Origin: Leptobrachium leishanense
Taxonomy: Eukaryota; Chordata; Amphibia; Anura; Megophryidae
Direction of reading: 5' to 3'
DNA: 64,000 nt
Assembly (NCBI GenBank): GCA_009667805.1
Contig: CM019070.1
Coordinates: 58,718,735 to 58,782,734, forward strand
This document shows, one piece after another, positions 33,926 to 45,049 of this stretch (position 1 is its first letter; each line of letters begins with the position of its first letter). The position numbers and the translations under genes were made by a program. The notes under the pieces were generated by a model. That model saw nothing but the letters and a program-made list of their open reading frames with translations. It made no database searches and was not told where the DNA came from.

Positions 33926-36900
33926 ATGGTGAAAATTACATCATATAATGTCCAGGGCCTGAACATTCCATACAAACGACGGACGCTTTATAAAGAACTA
34001 GACTCTGCTGAAACGGACGTCGTTTGCCTTCAAGAAACCCATTTTAGGAGACTGTCCCACCCCCGCTAAGATGGCCTAACTTCACGACCCAATTCCATTC
34101 CACGGGCCCATCTAAATTCAAAGGAGTATCCATTCTGATTAGAAACAGCGTTGTATTTGAATTGCATCGTAAACTCTCAGATCCGAATGGCAGATACCTG
34201 ATTCTAGTATGCTCTATGAACCACAAGATTTACACCATTCTTAACCTATACGCTCCCAATGAAAATCAGGTAGACTATGTGGCCTCGGTATTCGCCAAAT
34301 TATCTTCTGTAATAACTGGCACTTTACTCATCTGTGGGGATTTTAACTTTAGTTTAGACCCTCTGAAAGACACCTCAGGGTTTGGCTCCTGTCCTCTCGT
34401 TGGGAAACGCAAAAAACAGGTAGACAAATTTCAAACCTTGATGGGTGACTACAATCTATATGATACATGGCGCCTATTCCACCCTAACGAAGTGGACTAC
34501 ACATTCTTCTCCAAAGTACATAAGACACATACTCGAATTGACTACATATTAACTCAGAGCCAACTGCTCCCAGGAGTAGAAAGTTGTTTAATAGGCACAA
34601 TTTCGTGCTCAGATCATGCCCCCGTTACCTTGACCCTTAAAGACGACTATAAAACGTTTGGCCAGTCACCTTGGCGCCTTAATGACTTTGTGTTGTCTGA
34701 TGAGATAGCTAAATGTGATCTAGCTTCCCAATTAGACTCCTATTTTGAACTAAATAACTGTGAAGATCTTTCCGCCACAACCATATGGCAGGCTCACAAG
34801 GCAGTTCTGAGGGGACACTGTATTAAATGGGCATCCCGTTTTAAAAAATCCAAAGAGGCTGCTCGCCTCCTCCTCCTGCAGAGACTTGACTCTCTATACA
34901 GATCACATAAGATATCCCCCTCGGATGCCATGACTCGCCTCTTAAGTGAAGCTCATGACGAACTGCACATATTGGATAGAAAGTCTAATTTTTCACACCT
35001 GCAGCGCCTCAAGACGCGTTTTTACGCTTACGGCAATAAACCTAGTAGACTACTAGCACAAAGACTACGCACACTCCTACCCAGACACCGAATAGATAAG
35101 CTTGTCTCCCCTGGCCAAACAGCGGTACACAAACCCTCTGAAATAGCAGAAGAGTTCGCAACCTCCTACTCATCTCTCTATAATTTGTCAGATAATGATA
35201 CCATGCCGCACCCCACTACCGCTGACATTGATGCCTATCTCTCACACCTTCACCTCCCTGCTCTGTCTCAATCACAGACGGTACAACTGTCCTCGACCTT
35301 TACCCTCATGGACATAACGAAAGTCATATCCTCCTTACCACATGGTAAAGCGCCAGGCCCGGATGGATTCCCCTCCGCCTATTATAAAGCTTTTACGCAT
35401 CTTCTGTCCCCGCATTTACATAGAGTGTTCACGCAGGCATCCTCTGAAGGCATGTTCCCTAAAGACATGTTACAGGCTACAATTGTCACGTTACCTAAAC
35501 CGGGCAAACCCCCGACTTCCTGCCCTAATTTTCGACCCATCTCCTTACTAAACACAGACATAAAAATCTATGCCAAATTATTGGCTATCCGGTTAAATGA
35601 CATACTCCCCACTTTAATCGGGCGAGACCAAGTTGGGTTTATTAAAGGCAGGCAAGGGACAGAAAACTCTAAGAAATTGCTGGCCCTGATGGAATACCAA
35701 TCTATTCACAATATCCCATGTATATGGCTCTCGCTCGACGCAGAAAAAGCATTCGATAGGGTTCATTGGAAATTTATGGATAGAGTTCTAAATAAATTTG
35801 GGTTTACCGATGACCACATTAAGTCCATTATGGCGCTATACGCCTCTCCCTCCGCTAGGGTGTTAAACAGTGGCTTTCTTTCTAACGCATTTAATATTAC
35901 TAACGGCACGCACCAAGGCTGCCCTTTATCCCCACTGCTCTATGCTTTAATTCTAGAACCACTGGCTCAGGCCATCAGACAAAATGACCTCATACGTGGG
36001 ATACAAATAGGCCCCCGGACGTTTAAACTAAATCTTTTTGCGGATGATATCCTTATAACAATCACTGACCCACTAGATTCTCTGCCCTCTCTGCATACAG
36101 CACTACAAGAATATGGCCTAGTCTCGTATCACTCCCTCAACTTCCTGAAAAGACAAGCATTAGCGCTGGGACTTCCCCCTGCGGACCTAAGGTCTATAAA
36201 AGCTCGCTATTCTTTCGCATGGAACGACCAGGGTATAAAATATTTAGGTATAACGCTTCCAGGAAAGTTTGAAGACATAATTTCTACAAACCACAAGAAA
36301 GTATTCGCTGAAACGAAATCGTTATTGTTGCGGTGGAGGTCGGTGAGATTGTCCTGGCTGGGCAGAGCGGCAGCTGTTAAGATGACGATTCTACCCAAAT
36401 TGCTATATGTATTCCGCATGTTACCCGTTCCCGTTCCAAAACCCTTACTTAATGTGGTCCACCGAGACATCTCTTCCTAAATATGGAACAGAAAACGCCC
36501 ACGCATCCCGTTCAAGGTTCTTTTGGCCCCACTTGAGGATGGAGGACTCAAATTCCCTCAAATATTGGCGTACCACAAGGCAGCAGCCATAGCCTCCCTG
36601 AGCGAATCCCTCCTTATACACCAACCGTTATGGACCTATATTCAATCAATAGCACTACCAGGCAACTCTTTCCCCGGCTTACTTTTTACTCCCTCTAAAT
36701 CCAGACCTCCTCTCCCAACAGCTCTTCAGATATCTAGATGGTACTTCACAATCTGGGACAAACATGTCCGTGCCTTCACCTCTCTCTACCCTCTACCCCT
36801 CGCCACCCCAGTAAACGAATTGACTTACGTGATCCCCTTTTTTAACCCTAAACCATGGACTCATCACGGAGTCAGATATTTTTTGAGAAAGGATTTTACC

Positions 36901-37987
36901 AGGAAGGATACATTAAGATTTCTCTTGTTTTCAAGTATGTCCTGGGTGGCGAGTATGTACCGTTAGGTGTCTTGCCAAGGACATTTACTGGAGAGGTTTC
37001 TCGCTGGGATCAAACCCATGACTCCACAGGCTCTCTCCATGCAGAGCAGTGACATTACCTCTACTCCACCCAGCCGGTACTATATATGTGTTCCAATTTT
37101 TCAGAAACTCCTCCGTCCTCTCCTTTGCACAAATGCAGACTACTCATGGAATACCTTCTCAAGCGTTTCTTTCTTACCTTCAACTACTGTCCTACATGAG
37201 AACACTGGGAACGCTAAATTCTGTTTCGATAAACACACCTTTACTCACACCATTCGAGTCTTTTACAATACACCCTGCACAAACTTCAAAACTCCTTTCC
37301 CTTTGTTACTGTCAATTGATGTCCGCAACGGGATTGCCCAAACGCACTTTTCAAACTGCTTGGGAAGCCGAGTTAAACATGCACCTAACACTAGAACAGT
37401 GGACCCACGTATTTTTATTGGATAAAAGTGCATCTAGGTGTATTTCAATCTTTGAGACGCGTCGTAAAGTGTTATATACATGGTATTTAGTACCTGTAAG
37501 GGAATGCCACTTTAACAAAAATGTCCCTGACACCTGCTGGCGTTGTCACACGGCACGAGGGACGATGCTACATGTTTGGTGGTCCTGCCCAACACTTCAA
37601 CCGTTCTGGACCCAGGTGGCGTCGTATGTCGAGGAGGTCTTGAGTGTTAAAGTCCCGTTTTCCCCATTACACTACCTCCTAGGACTCTTCCCAGATGACG
37701 TAAGGAAAATGTTGAGACAATGCAAATTGTTTTGTATAATTATATCCTGTTGCTTCCTCCTTATCGCTAGACTCTGGAAGAAAACAATAACCCCCTCTTT
37801 ACCCTCCCTGACTAAAATGATCTCAGACCTAGCATATTCTGAGGCCATGGCCCGATCGCGCTTTAATCTCGTCTCCCCAGCACAAGACCCTTGGTCACTG
37901 TGGCAAGATCACCTAATATACCAAACTACTAGAACCATCCCAAAATGTCACGACCAACACCTACTCTCCAGGCCCTATGCCTCATAA
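33926..37987 (+). pseudogene. L1 ORF2: endonuclease and reverse transcriptase, broken
   Basis: ORF2p nicks the target and reverse-transcribes L1 RNA. The start is ATG 33926 (MVKITSYNVQGLN). The APE-type endonuclease has QETH (about 34035), GDFNF (about 34337) and SDHAPV (about 34610). The reverse transcriptase follows with 'GKAPGPDGFP', 'FRPISLLN', 'LDAEKAFDRV', 'GTHQGCPLSPLLY' and the catalytic FADD at 36036-36050. The C-terminal CWRC knuckle is at about 37536. Breaks: a frameshift near 34065 in the endonuclease, an in-frame TAA at 36478-36480, and a SINE at 36882-37078 that also changes the frame. The remainder is long and clean, so decay is modest. Confidence 0.93.
36882..37078 (-). mobile_element. 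tRNA-derived SINE inside L1 ORF2
   Basis: Minus-strand head 'ggctgggtggagtagaggta' (A box) and 'gggtttgatccc' (B box, 37017-37006), a middle with 'cgccacccaggacatacttg', and the tail 'tcttcctggtaaaatcctt'-like sequence shared with the LINE ends at 17440 and 61440. It disrupts the L1 reading frame and is therefore younger than the L1. Confidence 0.8.
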
Positions 37988-38358
37988 TACGGTTGGTGGC
38001 TCCTGATGTCTCACCCCACTTGGTTCCTTTCCCCCCCTTTTTTTCTTCTTCGTCTTCTTCCCTTTTCTACCTTTCTCCTTTTCTTTCCCCTTCTCCCTTT
38101 TTTCCCCGTTATGTCTCTACTTCCGAGACAAGTTCGGTTATTTGTTAATTGACTTGGTGTGATGCTTCCATATCTTTGCCATTCTGTAGAGCAATTATCC
38201 TTCTTTTTAGCAATTGAATATCACGGTTTAACTTCGTCGCTATGGAAAAATGTATCGAACATTCCCCATTTATGTATATTATTGTTTCTTCCCCTTTTTC
38301 TTTTTGTATCCCATTTTTCTGATTGAAATAATAAAACATTCAAATATATAAAAAAAAA

Positions 38359-38373
38359 AAGATCTGTAGTACA
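38359..38373. repeat. L1 target-site duplication, right copy
   Basis: Exact repeat of 29118-29132. Confidence 0.95.
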
Positions 38374-39033
38374 ACCCAGCCGCTTTGCCAGCAGTTCGAG
38401 TCATAATACTGCTGAGCTGCAACAAGATAACACCAACAACACTAAGCAGGTTCAGAAGAACAGGACCTGCCATCATGGGGTACATTGACTTTGGTAGGCT
38501 TATACAATGCATGATCATATTTTCTTACAAAATCCCCATCATTTATTCCTAAATTAGGTGTTTTTAAAATGTTTCGAACTATAATAAGTGCTCTGAATTT
38601 GGTATGGCGTGTGTGTGTATATATTTATTAGGGAATCATCATCACCAAAATAATTATTCTCACATAATAGTGTAACTTAACCTCCCTGGCATTCCGATTT
38701 ATATGTCAGAATCGGAACAATTTTTTTTTCCCCTAGCGGTTTTCCCGAGTGTGGCTCGGGGTTAGATTCATTGCTGAAAGCGGTAACCCAGAGCCACGCT
38801 CGGGCTGGATACATTACCTGTCCCTGCACTCCCTCGCTGTCCCCTGCAGTCAATGTGCTAATCCTGGCTGTTCTAAATAGAGATTTCTGTATATCTCCTT
38901 AAGTGATACTGATTTTCATTCCCCCTTGTGTAGACAGTGTTCTGTGTAGATTATGTAATTTTTACTCCTTGTTACCCATATACTGTAATAGTCCCCATTT
39001 CAAACTAAATTCATTGTTCTTCCCTGCACTAAG
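38374..39033. other. Non-coding, with a TTAA-headed repeat fragment
   Basis: 38374-38685 holds nothing recognised beyond a TG/TA run (38607-38625). At 38688 'ttaacctccctggcattccg' starts a GC-richer piece with 'ccgagtgtggctcgg' and 'ccgagcgtggctctgg'-type inverted words up to about 38815. This is probably another piggyBac-like MITE end. No partner end was found. Confidence 0.4.
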
Positions 39034-39038
39034 CCTTG
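39034..39038. repeat. 5-bp target duplication of the Ty3 element, left
   Basis: CCTTG here and at 41085-41089 bracket the element exactly. Confidence 0.85.
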
Positions 39039-40118
39039 TGTAAGGCAGGGGTTGGAACCCCTGTATAGTGTTGTGAGTATGGAACCCAATAACAAGCCGG
39101 CGAAGAAGGAGACCAGGAGATGTATCTCAGTAATTGAGTATTTTAGTGAGACAGAAACAAAATATAAAGTTTCAGGACGATGGATTATAACTCAAACGAT
39201 ATTCTTGATTTGCAATATAAGAAACATAAAGTCCAGAACAAAGGAGTGCGAGTCAAGGTTCTTCTTGGATAACAACGGGAACAAAAGTTTATAACAAAGG
39301 TTTGTAGAAGAAGACCACATGGACTGTGGTCGTTGAGGCAATCTTTGGTTTCAAGATCTGGAGAAGGTACCGTGGTCGTGGAAGCAATCCTGGGTTGAGG
39401 ATCTGGAGAAGGTACCGTGGTCGTGGAAGCAATCCTGGGTTGAGGATCTGGAGAAGGTACCGTGGTCGTGGAAGCAATCCTGGGTTGAGGATCAGGAGAA
39501 GGTACCGTGGTCGTGGAAGCAATCCTGGGTTGAGGATCTGGAGAAGGTACCGTGGTCGTGGAAGCAATCCTGGGTTTAGGATCAGGACAAGGTACCGTGG
39601 TCGTGGAAGCAATCCTGGGTTGAGGATCTGGAGATCAGAGAACGTGTTTCGCTTGGAACAGGAACAAAAGGAAACACTGGAAAACTGAAGTGATGAAACC
39701 ACAGTATAACCTGGTTAATGAACTAAGAAAGGCGGCAGGTTTATATAGGGTTCAGAGGATCATAGAAACACCGTTCACCTGGGAAGCCTGGGTGGAGTTG
39801 GGATACCTTAGTCCTTGATAGGTTAATGGCAGGCATACGAGGATCTCCAGTGCAGGTGTCATGCAGTACCTGTAATCGACCAGCGGAGGGCGCCAGAGTA
39901 CCAAGGTCTTCATGTCTTAAGGAGATAGACGATCGCGTTTGCGCGTTTTGTTGATCGGCATTCGACTCCTGTCGGCGGCTTGTGGCGGACCTCGAGCTCT
40001 CTCCTGTTTGCGGGCAGAAAGCGTGGAGCGACACGCCACAAAGGACCTCGGGTGAGTATTGCATGTGTCCCAACATGGCGGCCGGGGCCGAGAGCGGGCC
40101 GCGGAGCGGGGCATGACA
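39039..40118 (-). repeat. 3' LTR of the chromovirus (about 1.08 kb)
   Basis: It begins TGTCATGCCCCGC and ends CCTTACA on the minus strand. A TATA box 'tatataaa' lies at 39749-39756 (minus), and a 45-bp minisatellite at 39354-39640 lies downstream of it, within the transcribed part. The first ~200 bp are repeated at 40888-41084. Confidence 0.88.
39354..39640. repeat. 45-bp minisatellite inside the LTR
   Basis: Six full units plus a part, each with 'atctggagaaggtaccgtgg' and 'tcgtggaagcaatcctgggt'. As 45 is a multiple of three and the unit lacks stops, both strands show long open frames with a 15-residue repeat. These are not evidence for a gene. Confidence 0.95.
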
Positions 40119-40132
40119 GGACCCCCCTCCAA
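40119..40132 (-). promoter_or_regulatory. Polypurine tract of the chromovirus
   Basis: Minus-strand 'ggaggggggtcc' immediately precedes the 3' LTR start. This is the plus-strand DNA priming site. Confidence 0.75.
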
Positions 40133-40887
40133 GGCGCGAACCCCGGGTGCGCCCAGCGGACTGCTTGGAAGGATAACGGAGATGAAAGGCACAAACCTTT
40201 GTAGGAGCGTGGACGTTGGCAACAGGTTCCCAGGACCATTCTTCGGGACCGTAACCTTTCCAGTGTACTAGATACTCCAATCTGCCATAGTGAAGGCGAG
40301 AGTCCAGAATTCGGGAGACTTCATACGCCACTTCTCCAGATAAGGACACAGGAGCAGGTGGTTCAGTATTTCGACCAGGAAAAGGATTCTCATGCCAGGG
40401 TTTCAAGAGAGACACATGGAAGACAGGATGTATTCTGTAGGAAGGAGGAAGAGTTAAACGGGCGGTCACGGAGTTAACCATGTTAAGGACCGGGAACGGG
40501 CCTATGTAGCGAGGACCCAGTTTCTTCGAGGGACAGTCCAAACGAAGATGAGCAGTGGACAGCAACGCCTTATCCCCAGGTGCATACACAGGAGCTTCTC
40601 TTCTACTACGATCAGCATACTTCTTTTGGTTTTGTTGAGCCAGTCGCAACTGGTGACGTAACGTTCGAATTTGACCGCGGAGGGCTCTCAGACGGGTTGA
40701 CACCTTTGAAACTGGGGTGCTGAGCAGCATCTCTGGGAGAGTGCTAGAATGATAACCATAATTGGCAAAAAAGGGAGTGAAGCGGGTTGATGAGTGTACC
40801 TGATTATTGTACTCAAATTCTGCAGTCGGTAGGACATCCATCCAGTCGTCTTGGAGGTGCGTGGTGAAACAACGAAGATGCTGCTCA
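40119..40887 (-). pseudogene. Ty3 integrase C-terminus with chromodomain
   Basis: The minus-strand frame begins in the distal part of the integrase ('DDWMDVLPTAEFEYNN', 'STRFTPFFANYG'), passes the basic 'KKYADRSRR' region and the GPY/F-type module ('KKLGPRYIGPFPVL'), and ends in a chromodomain at about 40335-40235 ('YEVSRILDSR', 'LEYLVHWKGYGPEEWSWEP') with the conserved aromatic cage residues Y, W and W. Chromodomains steer chromovirus integration to modified histones. The frame then runs into the LTR without an early stop. The DDE catalytic residues are upstream and have been deleted. Confidence 0.9.
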
Positions 40888-41084
40888 AGGAGATAGGCGA
40901 TCGCGTGTGCGTTTTGTTCCTCGGCATTCGACTCCTGTCGGTGGCGTGGGGCGGACCTCGAGCTCTCTCCTGTTTGCGGGCAGAGAGCGTGGAGCGATGC
41001 GCCACGAGGGACCTCGGGTGAGTATTGCAGGCGTCCCAACATGGTGGCCGGGGCCAAGAGCGGGCCGCGGAGCGGGGCATGACA
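40888..41084 (-). repeat. 5' LTR fragment of the chromovirus
   Basis: Matches 39919-40118 of the 3' LTR with scattered substitutions. It starts TGTCATGCC next to the CCTTG duplication. Confidence 0.9.
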
Positions 41085-41089
41085 CCTTG

Positions 41090-41496
41090 TCTGGTGTTTG
41101 GGGAGAGATACATAGAATGGAACCCCTCAAGTTCTGGCTGTGGGTTGTGAAGGAGGAAAAGCTGCTGCGGATGCATTTGACTGGAGAGATTGGACAGACA
41201 CTGTAACAGGTTTGGGTCTGGTCCTCAAGCTGGAGACCAGTAAACCCCAGCTGCTTTTACATACACTATTACTAATAGCGTTAAAAATTTTGTTTATCTG
41301 GAAAAAATACATTCCAATGTCAGTGAGATAACCTTTTCTGCAAAAGTATGATTTTTTTTAGTCATAAAACCAGAAATGTGATAAACTGTATCATAAAAAT
41401 GGCTTGCAACCTCGAGTGCCAGTATATTTGTATGCAAATTATTGTAATATTTGATGACTCCCACACAGGTTAATACCTTGTTTGCTTGTAGAGTAT
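41090..41496. other. Non-coding, nothing recognised
   Basis: No open frame of interest. The DNA here and just left of 39034 should be the original integration site of the chromovirus. Confidence 0.45.
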
Positions 41497-41688
41497 CGGG
41501 TCTGTTCAGAGAAAGGTGAAACTCAGGAGAACTGGCAGGAGAAGAGAACAATCTAGACCAAATAGCCGATTTGGAAAGTGAGATAAATGGGAGATTTTTG
41601 GTGATTTTGCTATTTTGACCTATAATTTTCACTTCTCCAGTCATTCTCCTGAGTTTCACCTCTCTTTGAATAGACCTGTATGTGTTTC
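41497..41688. mobile_element. Single palindromic unit related to 32442-33377
   Basis: 'ttcagagaaaggtgaaactc' folds back onto 'gagtttcacctctctttgaa'. The interior 'ccaaatagccgatttggaaa' is shared with the triple array. Confidence 0.7.
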
Positions 41689-41847
41689 CTGCCTTCAGGA
41701 TAAATCTTGTACAATTTTCCAAATCGTTATTCAAGTTCGAAAAAAAAGTTCTCCAAAAGAAAAGTAATATCAAAAAGACAAAAAGGACATAAAATGAATG
41801 GGTTGATAACTTTTCTACTGGCATAAAGTGCAAGACCATCCCATTAT

Positions 41848-42515
41848 CAGGGTTATTCAAAGAGATCCGAATTGCTGGCAAAAGGTAACCGAACGCTGAA
41901 ATTCAGCATACGGTTACCTTTCCTGGCCATTTGGCTATTCAGAGAGCAGGCAATTCGCCAAATGTTGGCGAATTGCCTGCAGATATGGTGCCTGTTTGGT
42001 GCCTGTTCAAGGGCAGTGAAATCCCCATAGCTTCGTCTATTCAGAGAACAAAAACCAGCAGGGAAAAGTTGCCGAAATGCCCTGCCATTCGGTGGCTTCA
42101 TTCGACAGGTTTATTCAGGCGAATCCCATAAGCTTCAATGTTTAAAATATTTCTGTTTTAATTCAATATCTAATAAACCGTTTACTATAATATTCTGCAG
42201 TAAAAAGTCTCTTCATTTATAGATTTTTTTAGGATCTTCTAAGCATTTTTTGGGATTTTTTTGCAAAAAAAATTCTTCAGATTTTTTTTTAAACGTTTTT
42301 CTTTTTTCTGTAACAGCCTTTTTTATTATCATTCATTGGACCTCATATGTAAATTTCAGACATTTTTGCTCAGTAGTTTGTCTGTAAACAGCGTTTCACT
42401 TTTCATACATTCAAGCGTACTGTTCTCTTTATTTTTCACTCGATTCGTCTGCGGTTTCGGGTTTTTCCGGAGGCTGCTCTGCGCTCTGATCGGCTCCTGC
42501 TCTGGTTTCTCCAGT
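41848..42515. mobile_element. 'CAGGGTTATTCA' family element, copy 4, right end missing
   Basis: Left end 'cagggttattcaaagag', mirrored 'ggttacctttcctggcc' words, gaattgcc palindrome (41950-41980) and the shared core (42150-42220). The similarity to other copies stops near 42515. Confidence 0.7.
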
Positions 42516-42730
42516 AAAGCCAGTTTATTGTTTGCTCCATTCCTCTCTCAATATCCTGTATCTTGGTTTGTATGTCCCCAAAATGATCTCTCTAATCTAA
42601 TACATAACCTTTCCCATACCCCTTTTATTATTACTGACGATCCCATTCCCAACATATCCCCTTAATTTTTGCTGCCCCTTCTCCACACGGGAAGATGTGT
42701 TTTGCTCGTCCCTCCTAAACTGCCTAATAT

Positions 42731-43202
42731 ACAGGGTGTCCATAAAGTCTCTATACAATTTCCAAAATTTATTACAAAGGCAAATGAAGAGACAGATAAG
42801 TGACAATTATTACAAAATGAGACGTATATATTTAAAGTTTTTTGCCTAATTTAATTCACCCTCCTATATGGGCACCATTAGTAGCACGAAGCACATCAAG
42901 ACGGTACTCGATTTCTTGCCATGTTCGTGGTAGCATACCCTCATCAATGGTGATGCAATGGCATCAGTGATCCTCTGCTTTAGATTAGTGATGTCCCGTA
43001 CCTTTGTTCCATACACCATATCTTTAACATAACCTTATAGAAAGAAGTGGAGGGGAGTGATATCTGGTGAATGAGGTGGCCAGGGAATTGGGCCACCCCT
43101 TCCAATCCACCGCTCTGGAAATGTTTAATTTAGGAACCCATAAACATGCAGTCCCCAATGTGGTGGTGCACCATCTTGCTGGAAACTGATGGTTGGTTGA
43201 AG
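42731..43202 (-). pseudogene. IS630/Tc1-type (DDE_3, DUF4817-like) transposase relic
   Basis: The plus-strand edge 'acagggtgtccataaagtct' is the terminal repeat of a known class of DDE transposons. On the minus strand, broken frames give the end of the transposase: a 'W..GAPPH'-like region, 'PRTWQEIEYRLDVL' and 'ATNGAHI', with stops and frameshifts. Only the 3' half remains. It ends exactly where the retroviral LTR begins (43203), so the retrovirus probably inserted into it; the other half is not found on the far side. Confidence 0.75.
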
Positions 43203-43722
43203 TGTTATAGACAGCTGACTGGGAAATTGTGGGTGATGGTTCGATGAAGGAAAGCAGACGGAGGCCTTTGTTTCAAAAGAAAATGGCGTTTATTCAGCTG
43301 GTACCTGCTGGACTCAAGAAACAGATCGTATCTGTTCAAAAACTTGAGTGACGAGAACATCAGACTCAACTGCTTTTATACATTGTTCTAAAAATACAGG
43401 TCCCTTCCCAACATACCCATATTGTCACGTGACAGTTACCATATGTCTGAGTTAGCACCTAACTTTACACATGATGTCATCTTTACCCTTCATTCTCATT
43501 TTGGGCTTTCAGCTGTCTCCATAATTCTTCAATTTGTCAACACTTCCTTCTTTGGCTTTGCTGACAAATCACATTCTTTAAGTAAGCAGACTGAAAATAG
43601 GGTCTCAAGAGCACTCAAGGACAGCAAGTTTTTTTTTTAAAACACAAAATGGATGAACATCGAAATGGCAGATCACTTAGATTAGTATAGTTCTAAATTA
43701 AATCCCAGGAATTGCTATCTCA
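43203..43722 (-). repeat. 3' LTR of the retrovirus (520 bp)
   Basis: It begins TG and ends CA on the minus strand. A TATA box 'tataaaagca' lies at 43380-43371 and a polyadenylation signal AATAAA at 43294-43289, so R begins about 30 bases after the TATA box. A polypurine tract abuts its start. 'gaag' just outside (43199-43202) would be one half of a 4-bp target duplication, with no partner found. Confidence 0.85.
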
Positions 43723-43736
43723 TTCCCTCCTCTTGG
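43723..43736 (-). promoter_or_regulatory. Polypurine tract of the retrovirus
   Basis: Minus-strand 'aagaggagggaa' immediately upstream of the LTR. Confidence 0.75.
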
Positions 43737-43739
43737 CAG

Positions 43740-44149
43740 AGAGTCTACAATGACCTCTCTCAGCCAACTAAGTAAATCATTAAAGCTTTGTATTCTTCCG
43801 GGGATTTAAGCTTAAGTAAATCTTCAGCTCTAGGGATTGCTTTTTTTGGTTCGAGGGTTCTACAAATCTCTCTTAATTCAACATTTAACAACTAAACATC
43901 AGTGCTGGTAATGTTTAAATTTTCATCCATCAGAACAACATATTTATTAAATCTTTTCGTCATTTCAATGCTCCATCCTGTGGAAGGAAAAAAGAAACCA
44001 AGACCAAATCATATCACCCTTTGAAAACAATACTCGTTTAGTAAATTTTAGAAAATATCGGATGTGGTATTCCTAGGTCTATGGTGTCCCCTTGGATACG
44101 CTGCAGGGGAACCACCCAGGCCTAATAACACCAAGTTTTTATTTCAGTA
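43740..44149 (-). other. Region between env fragment and LTR, with a splice-acceptor-like site
   Basis: On the minus strand a strong pyrimidine tract plus CAG ('ttcttttttccttccacag', about 44000-43980) is followed by an open stretch of some 30 codons, a stop, then about 50 more codons rich in Lys, Glu and Leu. It could be the remains of the env transmembrane part or of a spliced accessory gene. I recognise no family. Confidence 0.35.
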
Positions 44150-44967
44150 TTAATCCAAAGGTGGCATAGAGTTCCACAACAAATATGTATGCCATCCCCT
44201 GGAATCAGATAAAAATGGTTCTGAGCCAAGGTGGGAGAAAATTAAGGATAGTGACTTGTGGGTGTATGCAAGGGCCTCTGGACTTTTATCATTAGTCTGT
44301 TTGTAATTATCAATCGTATTTACCATTACTTGAAGACTATCTCCTAGTGCTTCTGGGTCAGATATATCTAGTGTTGCGTTAAACAAAGATTCTTTACACA
44401 TTGAACTAGGTGGAACCTGGATCTTCTCTAGTTTAAAACACCAGAGAGAGAAATAGGCCACATTAGTAATGCGAATAGTGTGGTTTGTCTTTGGCATATA
44501 TAGACTCTTAGTCAGTTTAAGTACACTAGGGGCAACTATACTTTTATTCACAGGGTAGTCAGACAAATTAAGAGGTACAGCTAAGGTGGGAATAACTGAT
44601 GACCCTTGGTTCAATTTATTACACACCCAACAGGATTCATATCCTGACTTCTTTGCATATGCATACGTAAATTTAATAAACAAATTATCTTCTGGCCTTG
44701 TCAATTCCCGTTTCCGTCGGTCCTGTACCGATGGGATAGTTATGTTATATTCTGGTGTCAACCCAATAGGGGCTGACCTCACTCCCTTAGGGAGCTGGAT
44801 TGGAAAAATAGTCCAGCAACAATTGTCAATAAAGTCAAAAAGAAAACAATAATCCCAATACATATCAGGATCCTTTGGTACTGCTCAAACGGTCTCTGTA
44901 GTCTGGTAAAAAGGGTATCTGGAAGCAGAGGCTCATGGGCCTCCTGGGGTATCTCTTGAGCTTCCAT
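44150..44967 (-). pseudogene. env: Retroviral env, leader and part of the surface subunit
   Basis: The 62-codon frame from ATG 44967 gives a hydrophilic N-terminus followed by a strong hydrophobic segment of about 22 residues (long leader/membrane anchor). A frameshift near 44810 leads into a second frame to the stop at 44150. The second part has many N-x-S/T sites and a CWVC motif (about 44627), the CxxC motif of gamma-type surface subunits. There is no furin site, fusion peptide, or transmembrane subunit with its CX6CC motif, so more than half of env is missing. It is not functional. Confidence 0.75.
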
Positions 44968-45049
44968 TGGTTGGTTAGGCGGTGAACTTAACGGTCTTTC
45001 AATAACAACAAGTACAAAGACTGGAGTTTGGAGAGCCGGTGGTCATCTA

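Larger units (their letters stand above)
29133..38358 (+). mobile_element. Full-length L1-like (Tx1-type) LINE with later insertions
   Basis: It is bounded by a perfect 15-bp TSD. It starts 'ggggcgtggctaac' and holds ORF1, an inter-ORF region, ORF2 and a pyrimidine-rich 3' UTR with AATAAA near 38330 and an A-tail (38349-38358). Removing the 3148-bp hAT insert plus its TSD and the ~200-bp SINE leaves about 5.9 kb, normal for an intact L1. Both ORFs have disabling changes, so this copy is inactive. Confidence 0.93.
39039..41084 (-). mobile_element. Ty3/Gypsy chromovirus, internally deleted
   Basis: Minus-strand order: 5' LTR fragment (41084-40888), integrase tail with chromodomain (40887-40119), polypurine tract, complete 3' LTR (40118-39039). 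A perfect 5-bp TSD surrounds it. The rest of the 5' LTR, gag, protease, reverse transcriptase and most of the integrase are lost by one deletion with a junction near 40888. Chromodomain Ty3 elements are known from fish and amphibians. Confidence 0.92.

Noticed and set aside
39289..39702. Repeat protein with 15-residue units on either strand
   Set aside because: Product of a 45-bp minisatellite within an LTR. Both strands are open, so neither is evidence for coding.
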